64,000 nucleotides of DNA from Alphaproteobacteria bacterium (lineage in GTDB: Bacteria; Pseudomonadota; Alphaproteobacteria; UBA8366; GCA-2717185). A model generated the notes under the pieces. It was not told the origin of the DNA and searched no databases. It saw nothing but the letters and a program-made list of their open reading frames with translations. Below, in pieces: positions 52,470 to 60,745 of this stretch (position 1 is its first letter; each line of letters opens with the position of its first letter). The stretch is from NCBI GenBank assembly GCA_012103325.1, contig WLWY01000017.1:31020-95019 (forward strand), written 5' to 3'. The position numbers and the translations under genes were made by a program.

Positions 52470-53261
52470 CTATTCGCCGGTAAAGACCGGCGCGCGCTTT
52501 TCGACGAACGCGCTGACAGCTTCCTGGCGGTCGCTGGTGGCATTCGAACTGACCTCATAGGCGATCGCCGCGTCCATTACCCGGTTGGCGATGTCGCGCA
52601 GTACGAGGTTGACCGCGGTCTTGGTCCATCGTACCGCCCAGCGCGGATTACCGAGGATCTTGCCCACGATCTCGTCGACCTTGGCATCTAGTTCCGCCGC
52701 CGGTACTGCGTGGTTGATCAGGCCCATCGCGGCCGCTTCGGACGCCAGCAGCAAATCGCCGGTCAGTAGCATTTCCTTGGCCCGCGCGAAGCCGATCAGT
52801 TGTGGCCAGATTACCGCGCCGCCGTCGCCGGCAACGAGGCCGACTTTGACATGCGGGTCGCCAATCCGTGCTGTCTCGTCGGCGATGATGACATCACATA
52901 ACAAGGCGATCGAGGCACCGAGGCCCGCCGCTGCGCCGTTCAGGCGGCAGACGATCGGTTTTTCGAGCTCGAGCAGTCCGTTGACAATCCGTTTCGCGTC
53001 GTTGGCAATACCGCGGAACAGTGCGGTGTCGTCGATCATCGATTGGAACCATTCCATATCGCCGCCGGCACAAAAGGCACGGCCGGCGCCGGTCAACACA
53101 ATCAGATCGCTATCGGGATCCCGTTGCAGTTCGGGGAATACCCGGGCCAATTCCTCATGCATTTCGAAATCGACGGCGTTGAGCTTTCCGGCGTCGATGG
53201 TGACCCGCAGCACCCGTGCCTGGCGCTCGAAGGTGAGACGCTGATAGCTTGAAAAATCCAT
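52470..53261 (-). CDS. Enoyl-CoA hydratase/isomerase family protein
   Basis: A 263-residue crotonase-fold enzyme. Oxyanion-hole regions are AFCAGGDMEWF and LNGAAAGLGASIALLCD. The two usual catalytic Glu of hydratases are not obvious (ARIGDPHVKVGLVAGDGG has Asp/Gly in that place), so an isomerase, decarboxylase or thioesterase function is possible. Upstream on the other strand is the PuuE-like gene; downstream a truncated acyl-CoA dehydrogenase start. Confidence 0.84.
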   Translation of the reverse strand: MDFSSYQRLTFERQARVLRVTIDAGKLNAVDFEMHEELARVFPELQRDPDSDLIVLTGAGRAFCAGGDMEWFQSMIDDTALFRGIANDAKRIVNGLLELEKPIVCRLNGAAAGLGASIALLCDVIIADETARIGDPHVKVGLVAGDGGAVIWPQLIGFARAKEMLLTGDLLLASEAAAMGLINHAVPAAELDAKVDEIVGKILGNPRWAVRWTKTAVNLVLRDIANRVMDAAIAYEVSSNATSDRQEAVSAFVEKRAPVFTGE

Positions 53262-53389
53262 TGCCCTATACTCCTATTTGGTTGTTTCTGCGCAGCCTAC
53301 GCGAATTCCGCGGCGCGGGCGCTTCAGATCGCTTGAAGAGCCGGCGCGCTGTGATTTGTCGCGAAGCGAAACTTGGCGAGGAGGGCATC

Positions 53390-54316
53390 ATGAAAATTCC
53401 AGAGAATGCAGTCCCGGGGCCGAAGCGGAACTTTGTCGGATACGGGCGGGACGTGCCGAAAGTCGTATGGCCGGGAGAGGCGCGCGTCGCGATCAATCTG
53501 GTTATCAATTATGAGGAAGGCTCGGAGGTTCACACGGCTGCTGATGGCCGTAACGAGGCAGCGCTTGGCGAGATTCCCTATGTCATGGACCCGGCCTATC
53601 GCGACCTGGCGATGGAGTCGGTCTACGAATATGGCACCCGCGCCGGTATCTGGCGGCTGCAGCGGCTGTTCGACCGTAAGGACATTCCGGTGACTTTCTT
53701 CGCCGCCGCGGTGGCACTCGAACGCAACCCGGAGGTCGCTGCCTGGCTGCGCGACAGCGCGCATGAGCCGTGCAGTCATGGCTGGCGCTGGGAGGAGATG
53801 TGGCTGCTGTCGCGCGAAGAAGAGAAGGCGCACTTGCATGCGGCCATCAAATCCTTCGAAGAGACCTGCGGCAAGCGGCCGCTTGGCTGGTATTGCCGCT
53901 ACGGCCCTTCGGTCAATACCCGCGAGTTGATCGTCGAGGAGGGCGGCTTTGTTTACGATGCCGACGCCTACAACGACGACCTGCCCTATTATGTCGATGT
54001 CGGCGGTACGCAGCACCTGATCGTGCCCTACTCGTTTACCTACAATGACGCTCCCTTCGTCATGGGGGGGTATGGCAGCCCCGGCGACTTTTACGATTTG
54101 GTCAAACGCGGCTTCGACTATCTGTGGGATGAAGGGGAAACCCATCCGCGGATGATGAGTATCGGTGTGCATCCGCGTTTGATCGGACAGGCCGGCCGAA
54201 TCTCGGCCCTCGCGGAGTTCATCGACTATGCACAAAAGAAAGGTGGTGCCTGGTTTGCCACCCGCCTTGAAATCGCCAATTGGTGGAACGACCATCACAC
54301 CAATTTTGAGACGTAA
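53390..54316 (+). CDS. Polysaccharide deacetylase-family protein (PuuE allantoinase-like)
   Basis: A 308-residue NodB-fold protein. GAGGAGGG lies just before ATG 53390. The N-terminus RNFVGYGRDVPKVVWPGEAR and NLVINYEEGSE match the PuuE type of metal-independent or metal-light allantoinases closely in sequence and length. Other blocks: EPCSHGWRWEEMW, GWYCRYGPSVNTRELI and VYDADAYNDDLPYY. No other ureide gene lies near, so a different amide or ester substrate is possible. Confidence 0.83.
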   Translation: MKIPENAVPGPKRNFVGYGRDVPKVVWPGEARVAINLVINYEEGSEVHTAADGRNEAALGEIPYVMDPAYRDLAMESVYEYGTRAGIWRLQRLFDRKDIPVTFFAAAVALERNPEVAAWLRDSAHEPCSHGWRWEEMWLLSREEEKAHLHAAIKSFEETCGKRPLGWYCRYGPSVNTRELIVEEGGFVYDADAYNDDLPYYVDVGGTQHLIVPYSFTYNDAPFVMGGYGSPGDFYDLVKRGFDYLWDEGETHPRMMSIGVHPRLIGQAGRISALAEFIDYAQKKGGAWFATRLEIANWWNDHHTNFET

Positions 54317-54402
54317 ATCGAAGAATTGTCTGCATCGCGATGGCGGCCGTTCCTGTGATCCATTAATATTCGGGGCGACTGATCTACGGGGGTGAATGCG
54401 CG

Positions 54403-55710
54403 ATGCAATGGCTTTTCGAACAGGCCGAAGCGACCTGGCAGACGCTGCTTGCGCAGCTCGGCAGCCTGGCGTTTTACGGCCAGATTGCCATTGTCGTCGT
54501 CGCAGTGCCCCTCGCATGGACTCTGGCGAAGTTCACTACGACGCGCGTAAGGCTGTTCCGAGAAGCTCCGGAAGCCGGCGCGCTGTACGATTTACGCGCC
54601 GGGCTGCATCGCTGCCGCGGGCTTGTATTGCCGGTGATGGCCGCAATCGCGCTGAGCATCGCGACGCCGATTAGTGCAGATGCCTTTGGCCAAGCGTGGC
54701 TGGTACGGGCCGCCCAGGGTGGCGCCTTCATCTTCCTGGCCTACAGTCTCGCGAGCCACTTCATACAGAATGCCTCGATCATCCTTATTCTGAAGTGGAT
54801 CGGGATTCCGATTGCCCTGCTGCATATCGTGGGGTGGCTGGACGACGTCACAGCCTATCTCGACGGCATTTCGGTCGAGATCGGGAATATCCATATCACC
54901 CTTTACGCGGTTCTACGGACATTCATTTTCGGTGTCATCCTGTTCTGGCTCGGCCGTGTGTCGAACGCAACCGGCCAGCGTGTCATCCGCACCCAACCGT
55001 CGCTCGATGTCGGCACGCGCGAGGTCATCGCGAAACTGTTCGAGATCGGCGTCTTTGTTCTGGTCTTCCTGTTGCTGATGAATGTAATGGGCATTGATCT
55101 AACGGCGCTTGCAGTGTTTGGCGGGGCTTTGGGTGTCGGGCTCGGATTTGGGTTGCAGCAGATCGCCTCGAACTTCATTTCGGGCATCATCATCCTGCTC
55201 GACCGTACGATCACTATCGGCGATTACATCGAGTTGGAAGACGGACGGAAGGGCACTTTGCGGGAACTGACTATGCGCTCCGCGACGTTGGAAACCTTCG
55301 ACGGCAAGGACATTATGGTGCCGAACGAGCGTTTTATTACGACAGCGTTCGTCAACTGGACCCACTACAATGCCAAGCAGCGCTACTCGCTGAATTTTCA
55401 GGTCGCCTACGATACCGATCTGGAAACGCTTTTTGACATTGTCCGCGACGTCGTTGCAAGCCATCCCAAAGTGCTGAGTGGCGACGATCTGCCTATCGCA
55501 GAGCGGCCTGATGCGGAAATCGAGAAATTCGGCGACTCCGGCATCGACATCCTGGTCGAGTTCTGGATGGAGGGGATCGACGATGGCGAAAACCGTGTCG
55601 GCGCCGACTTGCTGTTAATGATCTGGACCGCGCTGAAAGCCAACGGTATCGAGATTCCATTCCCACAGCGCGAGGTCAAGCTGCTGGGCGACGAGAAGAA
55701 GCCAGACTGA
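54403..55710 (+). CDS. MscS-family mechanosensitive channel
   Basis: A 435-residue inner-membrane protein with about six helices. The pore-lining TM3 is ALAVFGGALGVGLGFGLQQI, followed by ASNFISGIIILLDRTITIGDYIE, the start of the beta domain; the C-terminal alpha/beta domain includes VPNERFITTAFVNWT. The length is greater than E. coli MscS (286), with two to three extra N-terminal helices. It would open under hypo-osmotic shock. Confidence 0.88.
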   Translation: MQWLFEQAEATWQTLLAQLGSLAFYGQIAIVVVAVPLAWTLAKFTTTRVRLFREAPEAGALYDLRAGLHRCRGLVLPVMAAIALSIATPISADAFGQAWLVRAAQGGAFIFLAYSLASHFIQNASIILILKWIGIPIALLHIVGWLDDVTAYLDGISVEIGNIHITLYAVLRTFIFGVILFWLGRVSNATGQRVIRTQPSLDVGTREVIAKLFEIGVFVLVFLLLMNVMGIDLTALAVFGGALGVGLGFGLQQIASNFISGIIILLDRTITIGDYIELEDGRKGTLRELTMRSATLETFDGKDIMVPNERFITTAFVNWTHYNAKQRYSLNFQVAYDTDLETLFDIVRDVVASHPKVLSGDDLPIAERPDAEIEKFGDSGIDILVEFWMEGIDDGENRVGADLLLMIWTALKANGIEIPFPQREVKLLGDEKKPD

Positions 55711-55724
55711 AGAAGACGGATCTG

Positions 55725-56444
55725 CTAGAAGATATACCGGACAGAGATTGGATAGCCTTTGTTCCATGAGTGTGCGTAGTAGCTGGCATGCAGCATTCGG
55801 TGATTGTCCACGAGCGCGATTTCCCCCACACCTTCAGGCGCGCGCCAACCAAGCTCAAGCACGACATCGCCGATCAAGTGCGCGATATCCTCGTCTTTGA
55901 AAAGCGCGTAGTGCTGCTCGAACGTGTGCTCACCGCGGCCCTCCTTAACCGCCTGCAAATATGCGGCAGCATTGGCAAGCACCAGCGTCTGCGAGCTACG
56001 TGGCGCACGCTGTATCGGATCGAAGGGGTCGCGCCAGAACAGAGAGATATTGTCGTCCTGAGTACGGCCTCGGTCGATGTGAAAATCAAGGGAGCTGAAT
56101 ACGTTACGCTGTTCGCTTTGCCGCGTATTATTGGGCAGAAAAGCGTTTTTGAAGGTCAACGGCCCGAAGCGGTCGAGCAGCGCGCGCAAATTTGAATTCA
56201 ATCGGCGGTCTGCATCGTGAACAGCAAGCTCGACAGGCGTGTCGAATGTGATGGAAAGGCCAAAATGGCGGAACGGGAAGTCCATTGGTAGGCCATCGGG
56301 GTGCCGCCCAAAATGCTGATGGATGCGCCGCCCGTATTCGGGGATCGCGATTTCGGCGGAGAAACAGGTGCCATTCAGGCTTCCCGTGATCGACGCATCC
56401 GGGTTGCACTCCAGAGTGTCGAGAGCCGGCGCGGCTAGTTCCAT
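55725..56444 (-). CDS. Small TauD-like 2-oxoglutarate oxygenase
   Basis: A 239-residue member of the double-stranded beta-helix oxygenases. Metal triad is plausible as SSLDFHIDRG (His, Asp) and DNHRMLHASYY (His), followed by GYPISVRYIF with a 2-oxoglutarate Arg. It is shorter than the other TauD enzymes here and only distantly similar. Its ATG overlaps the stop of the upstream gene as TAATG, so translation is coupled. Substrate unknown. Confidence 0.72.
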   Translation of the reverse strand: MELAAPALDTLECNPDASITGSLNGTCFSAEIAIPEYGRRIHQHFGRHPDGLPMDFPFRHFGLSITFDTPVELAVHDADRRLNSNLRALLDRFGPLTFKNAFLPNNTRQSEQRNVFSSLDFHIDRGRTQDDNISLFWRDPFDPIQRAPRSSQTLVLANAAAYLQAVKEGRGEHTFEQHYALFKDEDIAHLIGDVVLELGWRAPEGVGEIALVDNHRMLHASYYAHSWNKGYPISVRYIF

Positions 56445-57025
56445 TATTCGGTCCGCCGGATGAGTTGGCGCGCCTGTACGAATACGCCGCTACGGAGATG
56501 TGCGGCAATTGTGTCGACGTCGTGCTGCAAGGAGGCCAGGGTAGGGCGCTCTTGTTCGAGGACAGGTTCCAGAGAAAATGTGGTGTCCGCATTGTCATCG
56601 TCTGAAAAGGTTAGCGCGATGCGCCAGGGTACATTCAATTTACGTTCGATATGTAGCGCTGTGATTGCGTCTGCAAGCACGCGCAGCTGCACCACCGAGT
56701 CGCAGTAGAACCAGACGCGCGGCAATTTCCATAATGTGCCGTCGGGGCCATTGTGGCCTTCGCAGGACCAGCAGGGGATGAAGGCTTCGAGCCGTTTCAG
56801 TTCGTAGACCAGTGGGGCGATCCCACCTTCCAAGGGATGTTTTTCCGGATCGCTGGACAGCATTTGAGGGATATCGGCGCAAAGCCGCGAACAATGGGCT
56901 CCGGCCTTTGGGCAATCCGGTGCACAGACCGGTGTACCGTCTGCATTGCTTTGCAGAATCTCGTCGAGCGCTTCGCGAACGCCGGCGGCGTGTTTTTCGC
57001 TGTCCTTGCGCTGTTTAATTCTCAT
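56444..57025 (-). CDS. Unknown Cys/His-containing protein coupled to 2OG oxygenase
   Basis: I do not recognise this 193-residue protein. It has two Cys clusters, VCAPDCPKAGAHCSRLCADI and IPCWSCEGHNGPDG, which could bind zinc or an Fe-S cluster, then a hydrophobic/aromatic core (WKLPRVWFYCDSVVQLRVL) and a C-terminal helix with repeated Arg. No signal peptide. Its stop overlaps the start of the TauD-like gene, so the two likely act together. Confidence 0.7.
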   Translation of the reverse strand: MRIKQRKDSEKHAAGVREALDEILQSNADGTPVCAPDCPKAGAHCSRLCADIPQMLSSDPEKHPLEGGIAPLVYELKRLEAFIPCWSCEGHNGPDGTLWKLPRVWFYCDSVVQLRVLADAITALHIERKLNVPWRIALTFSDDDNADTTFSLEPVLEQERPTLASLQHDVDTIAAHLRSGVFVQARQLIRRTE

Positions 57026-57175
57026 GGCCGACCACCCGTGATCCGATTGATCCGATCAAGTGAGCTCACGGATTGGTGTAACGAAGAAAAGTTAAGTTGA
57101 GGTGATGTCTTATGGTTAAGAACGACGAGATCGCGTCAGTGTTTTCAAAAGTTGTTATCCTGGATGGCCGGTCTG

Positions 57176-57511
57176 TCAGAGGCGCTTCAGCGGCTGGGTT
57201 AGGCCATACAAGAGAGTTTGCCATTCCAAGAACCGGCTTGTGGAAAGCACGATCGTATGTGCGAAGGCGACGCGGCGGGCCAGGCGATCGGTGGGCGATA
57301 GAGGAGGGACGTTGCCGAACGTAACCGCATCGCGCCAGGACGTGCTTGCGTTAATCGCCTGGTTTGTTCTGCGGCGGCAGAAACGGATATGCGTTCGAGC
57401 GACGCGTAGAGCGACGGGCGTATCGTGTAGAACGTGGTCGTATTCCGCGCGCGGGATCGGGCCGTTATACTTATTCTCAAGGGTACGGAGCCGGGCAAGA
57501 AGAGACGGCAT
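57176..57511 (-). CDS. Small unknown protein of the phage-like island
   Basis: A 111-residue basic protein without recognisable domain; GGAG lies 7 bases before ATG 57511. Rich in Arg/Leu/Thr. The start region sits in an inverted repeat TATCTTACT-N12-AGTAAGATA (57511-57540), so its expression may be controlled by the adjacent repressor. Absent from the typical core chromosome style of the flanks. Confidence 0.6.
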   Translation of the reverse strand: MPSLLARLRTLENKYNGPIPRAEYDHVLHDTPVALRVARTHIRFCRRRTNQAINASTSWRDAVTFGNVPPLSPTDRLARRVAFAHTIVLSTSRFLEWQTLLYGLTQPLKRL

Positions 57512-57595
57512 ATCTTACTCCATAGGATTGAAGTAAGATAATAATAGGAATTATCCTATTTATAACATACTAATGAATCCGTTCGATAGGATAAG
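57511..57595. promoter_or_regulatory. Candidate operators of the phage-like repressor
   Basis: AATAGGA-ATTA-TCCTATT (57543-57560) is a perfect 7-bp-arm palindrome. Two further half-sites of the same kind (ATAGGATT near 57523 and TAGGATAA near 57587) lie on either side, and a TATCTTACT/AGTAAGATA inverted repeat overlaps the start of the 111-residue gene. The motif TAGGAxAA recurs before the repressor's own gene. The rest of 57596-57745 is AT-rich with no gene. Confidence 0.55.
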
Positions 57596-57745
57596 CGGCA
57601 CCTGGGCCTTCGCGTTCTATAAGTAAAAATTATAATAACTTAATTTATCAAAAGAGCGCCATAATACACACTAATAAAAGAATTTTATGAGAAAGCTATG
57701 CCGGGCAATGCTTCAATGCGCGCTCATCAACTTCAGGCAGCGTTC

Positions 57746-58489
57746 CTAAAGACGTTCCCATCGGCCTACGATACGACCGACAATGTTGATCTCGTCTACG
57801 GTGCGTTCATAGGAGGGGTAGGAGGGGTTGCTGGAGCTGATTCGCACGGTGGGCGGGTCCGACCCTTCGATAAACTCCAACCGTTTGGCGACAAGGCCGA
57901 TGCCGTCGAACAGAATGAAGATCCCCGGCGGCGAGGGTTCGGTGCGGCCGATATGTACGATGACCTTGTCGCCGGAACGCAGGATCCCCTCCATCGAGTC
58001 GCCGTCGATCGTGATGATCCGCAGTTCCGAAACCGACGCGCGCAATTCGGTGCGAAGCCACAATTCCGGGAACGACCAGGACCCTAATTCCGGTTCATCG
58101 GACACTATGCTTCCTCCGCCAGATGATGCTCGTACGCCCAATTCTACTATAACGGCGCCATCACCACCTAATGCGGGTATTTGTGGCGAAATTGTCTCGG
58201 TTTCGGGGCTAAATTCAGGGGGAAGATCGGGCATATTCCCGAGATGATGTAGCGGGCGAAGGGTCTGCTGATCGACCCTCAGCAAGCCCGCAAGCTTTAA
58301 TCGATCGTCTTCATCCAGTTTCTGCGGCGAGTTGTACCAGACGAACTGGTGCAGATAGGTCTCGTTGCGGCCGATTTCGAGCGAAAGACCCTTCAGTGTC
58401 GCACCATTCATTGCCGGATCGTCAAGGCGCGCGAGAATCACGCGGCGCGCGACATCCAGGTCTTCTTTTGCGGTTCGTTGCTTAGCCAT
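57746..58489 (-). CDS. Phage-type repressor with S24 (LexA-like) peptidase domain
   Basis: A 247-residue repressor. N-terminal HTH (TLKGLSLEIGRNETYLHQFV), a linker, then an S24 domain with the self-cleaving dyad Ser165 in TIDGDSMEGIL and Lys202 in GLVAKRLEF. The layout is that of cI-like or LexA-like prophage repressors that undergo RecA-stimulated cleavage; an Ala/Cys-Gly cleavage pair is not obvious (GDGAVIVELGVRAS is a candidate region). Divergent from the small phage genes at 58574. Confidence 0.87.
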   Translation of the reverse strand: MAKQRTAKEDLDVARRVILARLDDPAMNGATLKGLSLEIGRNETYLHQFVWYNSPQKLDEDDRLKLAGLLRVDQQTLRPLHHLGNMPDLPPEFSPETETISPQIPALGGDGAVIVELGVRASSGGGSIVSDEPELGSWSFPELWLRTELRASVSELRIITIDGDSMEGILRSGDKVIVHIGRTEPSPPGIFILFDGIGLVAKRLEFIEGSDPPTVRISSSNPSYPSYERTVDEINIVGRIVGRWERL

Positions 58490-58573
58490 ACCCTATTGTC
58501 TTGAAGTCGGTAGGAAAAATCAAATAGGAAAATACCTGTTAAATAATGGGATAAAACCTACTACGTGTATTTT
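58490..58573. promoter_or_regulatory. Divergent promoter/operator region of the phage-like island
   Basis: An AT-rich 84-base gap between the repressor and the small-gene operon. It contains GTAGGAAAAAT, ATAGGAAAATACCTG and GGGATAAAACCTAC, which share the TAGGAxAA half-site seen at 57511-57595. This is the expected place for repressor autoregulation and lytic promoter control. Confidence 0.55.
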
Positions 58574-58759
58574 ATGCCTATCGTCAAGAAAAAACGCACA
58601 GCGCCTCGCAAAAAGGGGCCACCTGCGCCGTCGGGTCGGCCGGAAGAGAACCGCCCCGCGATCCGCATCTGCCTGTGCTGCGGGCAGAAGTTCAAATCGA
58701 GCGGTTGGGGCAATCGCATGTGCGAACCCTGTCTGGAGGCACCATGGCGGGATATCTAA
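58574..58759 (+). CDS. Small zinc-ribbon-like phage protein
   Basis: A 61-residue basic protein. After a Lys/Arg/Pro-rich N-terminus, ICLCCGQKFKSSGWGNRMCE and then PC make a CxxC...CxxC zinc motif. Similar tiny proteins open the early region of alphaproteobacterial prophages. An in-frame GTG at 58565 is an alternative start. The stop is overlapped by the next gene. Confidence 0.7.
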   Translation: MPIVKKKRTAPRKKGPPAPSGRPEENRPAIRICLCCGQKFKSSGWGNRMCEPCLEAPWRDI

Positions 58760-58872
58760 CCGTATTACGGTCTCTCTCAGGACGTCGGCGGCTTGAGACG
58801 CGGAAAGCCTGGGCATTGATCGCTCTCCTGTCCGCAGTCGGGTGGGGACTGGTCTTGGCGGTGCTGTCGTGA
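58744..58872 (+). CDS. Mini membrane protein, 42 residues
   Basis: From ATG 58744 (GGAGG 5 bases upstream) a 42-residue protein with one C-terminal membrane helix (ALIALLSAVGWGLVLAVLS) and a basic N-terminal half (LRSLSGRRRLETRK). It overlaps the Zn-ribbon gene by 16 bases and the next gene by GTGA, so it is embedded in a coupled operon. Function unknown. Confidence 0.65.
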   Translation: MAGYLTVLRSLSGRRRLETRKAWALIALLSAVGWGLVLAVLS

Positions 58873-59213
58873 AATTCGCGTTGCCGCTACCGCCGTCGCC
58901 TGAGGCGAAGCAGGATTCTGTCTGCAAATACAACGTTTGGCTGGCCGATGCAGGCTGGCGGCTTCGCACGCAAATCGCTGACCAGGCGCGCGCTGGTTTT
59001 GACGGCTCCGTGCCGGCTCCGGTTGTCGTGGTGATCGCGGTGCCGGAAGCCGCGGCCCCCGAACTGAGTGCCCCCGTAGGGCCGGTAATCGGGCTGCTAT
59101 CCCGCCATGGCGTCATAGCAGCCGAATTACGCGGCCTTACGGTGTACCGGCATGACGGAGACGATGTGGAGATAACCCTGGAACCGGCGGCCCTAAGTGG
59201 CGCGGCCTCGTGA
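58869..59213 (+). CDS. RusA-like resolvase-fold protein lacking the acidic motif
   Basis: A 114-residue protein from GTG 58869, overlapping the previous stop (GTGA). Its plan follows RusA: FALPLPPSPEA at the N-terminus, WLADAGWRLRTQIADQ helix, then VIAVPEAA, GLLSRHGVIAAELRGLTVYR and DDVEITLEP. RusA needs an Asp-rich RDxDN motif in the middle; the aligned part here (APELSAPVGPVIGLL) has none of these Asp. It is probably a non-catalytic relative or a dead copy. Confidence 0.6.
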   Translation: MKFALPLPPSPEAKQDSVCKYNVWLADAGWRLRTQIADQARAGFDGSVPAPVVVVIAVPEAAAPELSAPVGPVIGLLSRHGVIAAELRGLTVYRHDGDDVEITLEPAALSGAAS

Positions 59214-59232
59214 GGATCGAGGAGGAAACACA

Positions 59233-59379
59233 GTGACCGAGCTATCATTACCTGACCCCGATGCCATACTTGCCCGGTTGCTACGCGGCCGACGCTACGA
59301 CGATCCGTATCCCGTCGAAGACACCGCGTTTCTAAATCTTCTTACAGCTGAAACCGACGACGAAATTCCGGAAGACTGA
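59233..59379 (+). CDS. Small acidic phage-island protein, 48 residues
   Basis: From GTG 59233 (GAGGAGG upstream) a 48-residue acidic protein (ELSLPDPDAILARLLRGRRY then an Asp/Glu-rich tail). It continues the operon of small genes. No known domain. The following 150 bases (59380-59530) hold no gene. Confidence 0.55.
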   Translation: MTELSLPDPDAILARLLRGRRYDDPYPVEDTAFLNLLTAETDDEIPED

Positions 59380-59530
59380 AGCGCGTGCCGCGGGTTTCCG
59401 TCTGGCTGTTTTCGATTGGCCGTTGCCTGCATGACACCGTGCCTCGTTTTGTTATCCCCGCCGCCTACCGCAATTCGGGCGAAGCTTAGCCGCCAACCAA
59501 TACCCGCTCACCACGACAGGAGGGATAGCC

Positions 59531-60043
59531 ATGCCGACGACAGGCAAACGCAAGAAACAGAAGAGCAAACCGGAGGCCAGCGCCCTGCACAGCGATTTCG
59601 GCACGCCTTACCGCAGCCGTCAGGGTCCGGTGGTGATCGAGAAGGTGCCGGCGGATGCGGAGAACACCAAGAACCGAGACCGGGCGCGCGCCATCGAAAT
59701 CGACGATCCGCTCTATGTCTACCGCCGCAACCGCATCATCTCCGTCGTGCAGCGCGACGCCGGCCTGATCCTGCGTGAACTCTGGAACCGCACCGGCCGT
59801 GAACCTCGTGTGGTGGCCCAGTACAGCGACATGATCGCCCGCGGCAGCGTCGAGGCCCTGCGCATCACCTCCGCCGACCACCACCAGCGCTTCGTGGAGG
59901 CGGTGAGGGCGGTCGGTCCGATCGGCTCCGACACCATTGTGTCGGTCGTCTGCATGCAGGATTTCATCCCTCGCGGCCACTACGAAATATTGCGAAGAGG
60001 GCTGGATATTTTGGCGAAGAAGTTCGGGTTGGAGGGTGGATGA
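59531..60043 (+). CDS. Unknown protein, DUF6456-like layout
   Basis: A 170-residue protein; GGAGG just upstream of the ATG. The N-terminus is Lys-rich (MPTTGKRKKQKSK); the rest is a compact helical domain (LYVYRRNRIISVVQRDAGLI, VVCMQDFIPRGHYEILRRG and a final LDILAKKFG) that resembles the DUF6456-type domain of alphaproteobacterial phage proteins. It may serve DNA binding. It ends 21 bases before the convergent RES toxin gene. Confidence 0.65.
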   Translation: MPTTGKRKKQKSKPEASALHSDFGTPYRSRQGPVVIEKVPADAENTKNRDRARAIEIDDPLYVYRRNRIISVVQRDAGLILRELWNRTGREPRVVAQYSDMIARGSVEALRITSADHHQRFVEAVRAVGPIGSDTIVSVVCMQDFIPRGHYEILRRGLDILAKKFGLEGG

Positions 60044-60064
60044 GCGGGTTACCTAAAATACGCG

Positions 60065-60745
60065 TCATACCGTCGTCGCCGTATAGTCCGGCGACCCATC
60101 CCAGGAGAGTTTCCATCTCGCGGCGGGCCGCACGTTCTGAACAAGGTGCGGTTCGAAGGCGACGAGGCAGGTGCCGCCTGGTCTTCTGACGGACGGGTAG
60201 ACGATGCCGCGCGCGTCTTTAGCGCGTAATCGGTTCGCCAATTCCTGGCCTGCCGGATAGCCAATCGCGGGGTCGGGGTCGAGGCTGGCATAGCCCTCCG
60301 ATGCTTGGCGCAGATCGTGGAATTCGCCCATGAAACCGGCGAGCAAGGCCTGATATATCGCTTCATCGTGAAACCGGCCGATGTTCGTCAGTTCGCGCGT
60401 CCGGTGATAGGCCACCTCGTCGATGGCCGTGAGGTCGTCGAATGCGCCGTACCAGGCGCCGCGGCCGTATTCGTTGAATCGGTTGCCTTCCGGGCGCGTA
60501 TAGGCGAAGGCGGCGTTGATATGGGTATGGCCCCAAGCTTTCAGGACGAGTTCGCGGGAATCCAGATCGCGAAGGCCGGACTTTTGGGCGCGCAGACGCC
60601 GGTTCGTCAGGCCTTCGATGCTTTCGAGGATGGCGAGTTCGTCATCACTGTCGACCAGGGCCCGCAGGACCGGCGGCTTATAGTAGGCGGTCGGGACGAG
60701 ACGGACGGTTGCGGGTTCGGCGATTTCAACCAGCGCCGGTATCAC
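60065..60745 (-). CDS. RES-domain toxin
   Basis: A 226-residue protein with the RES fold: RGAWYGAFDDLTAIDEVAYH and the Arg/Tyr/Glu residues around it, then ARGIVYPSVRRPGGTCLVAF. RES toxins (for example ParT, MbcT and Res) consume or modify NAD+ or ADP-ribosylate targets. The GTG start (60745) overlaps the antitoxin stop as GTGA, the usual coupling in Xre-RES operons. A longer upstream frame overlaps the antitoxin and is not used. Confidence 0.84.
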   Translation of the reverse strand: MIPALVEIAEPATVRLVPTAYYKPPVLRALVDSDDELAILESIEGLTNRRLRAQKSGLRDLDSRELVLKAWGHTHINAAFAYTRPEGNRFNEYGRGAWYGAFDDLTAIDEVAYHRTRELTNIGRFHDEAIYQALLAGFMGEFHDLRQASEGYASLDPDPAIGYPAGQELANRLRAKDARGIVYPSVRRPGGTCLVAFEPHLVQNVRPAARWKLSWDGSPDYTATTV

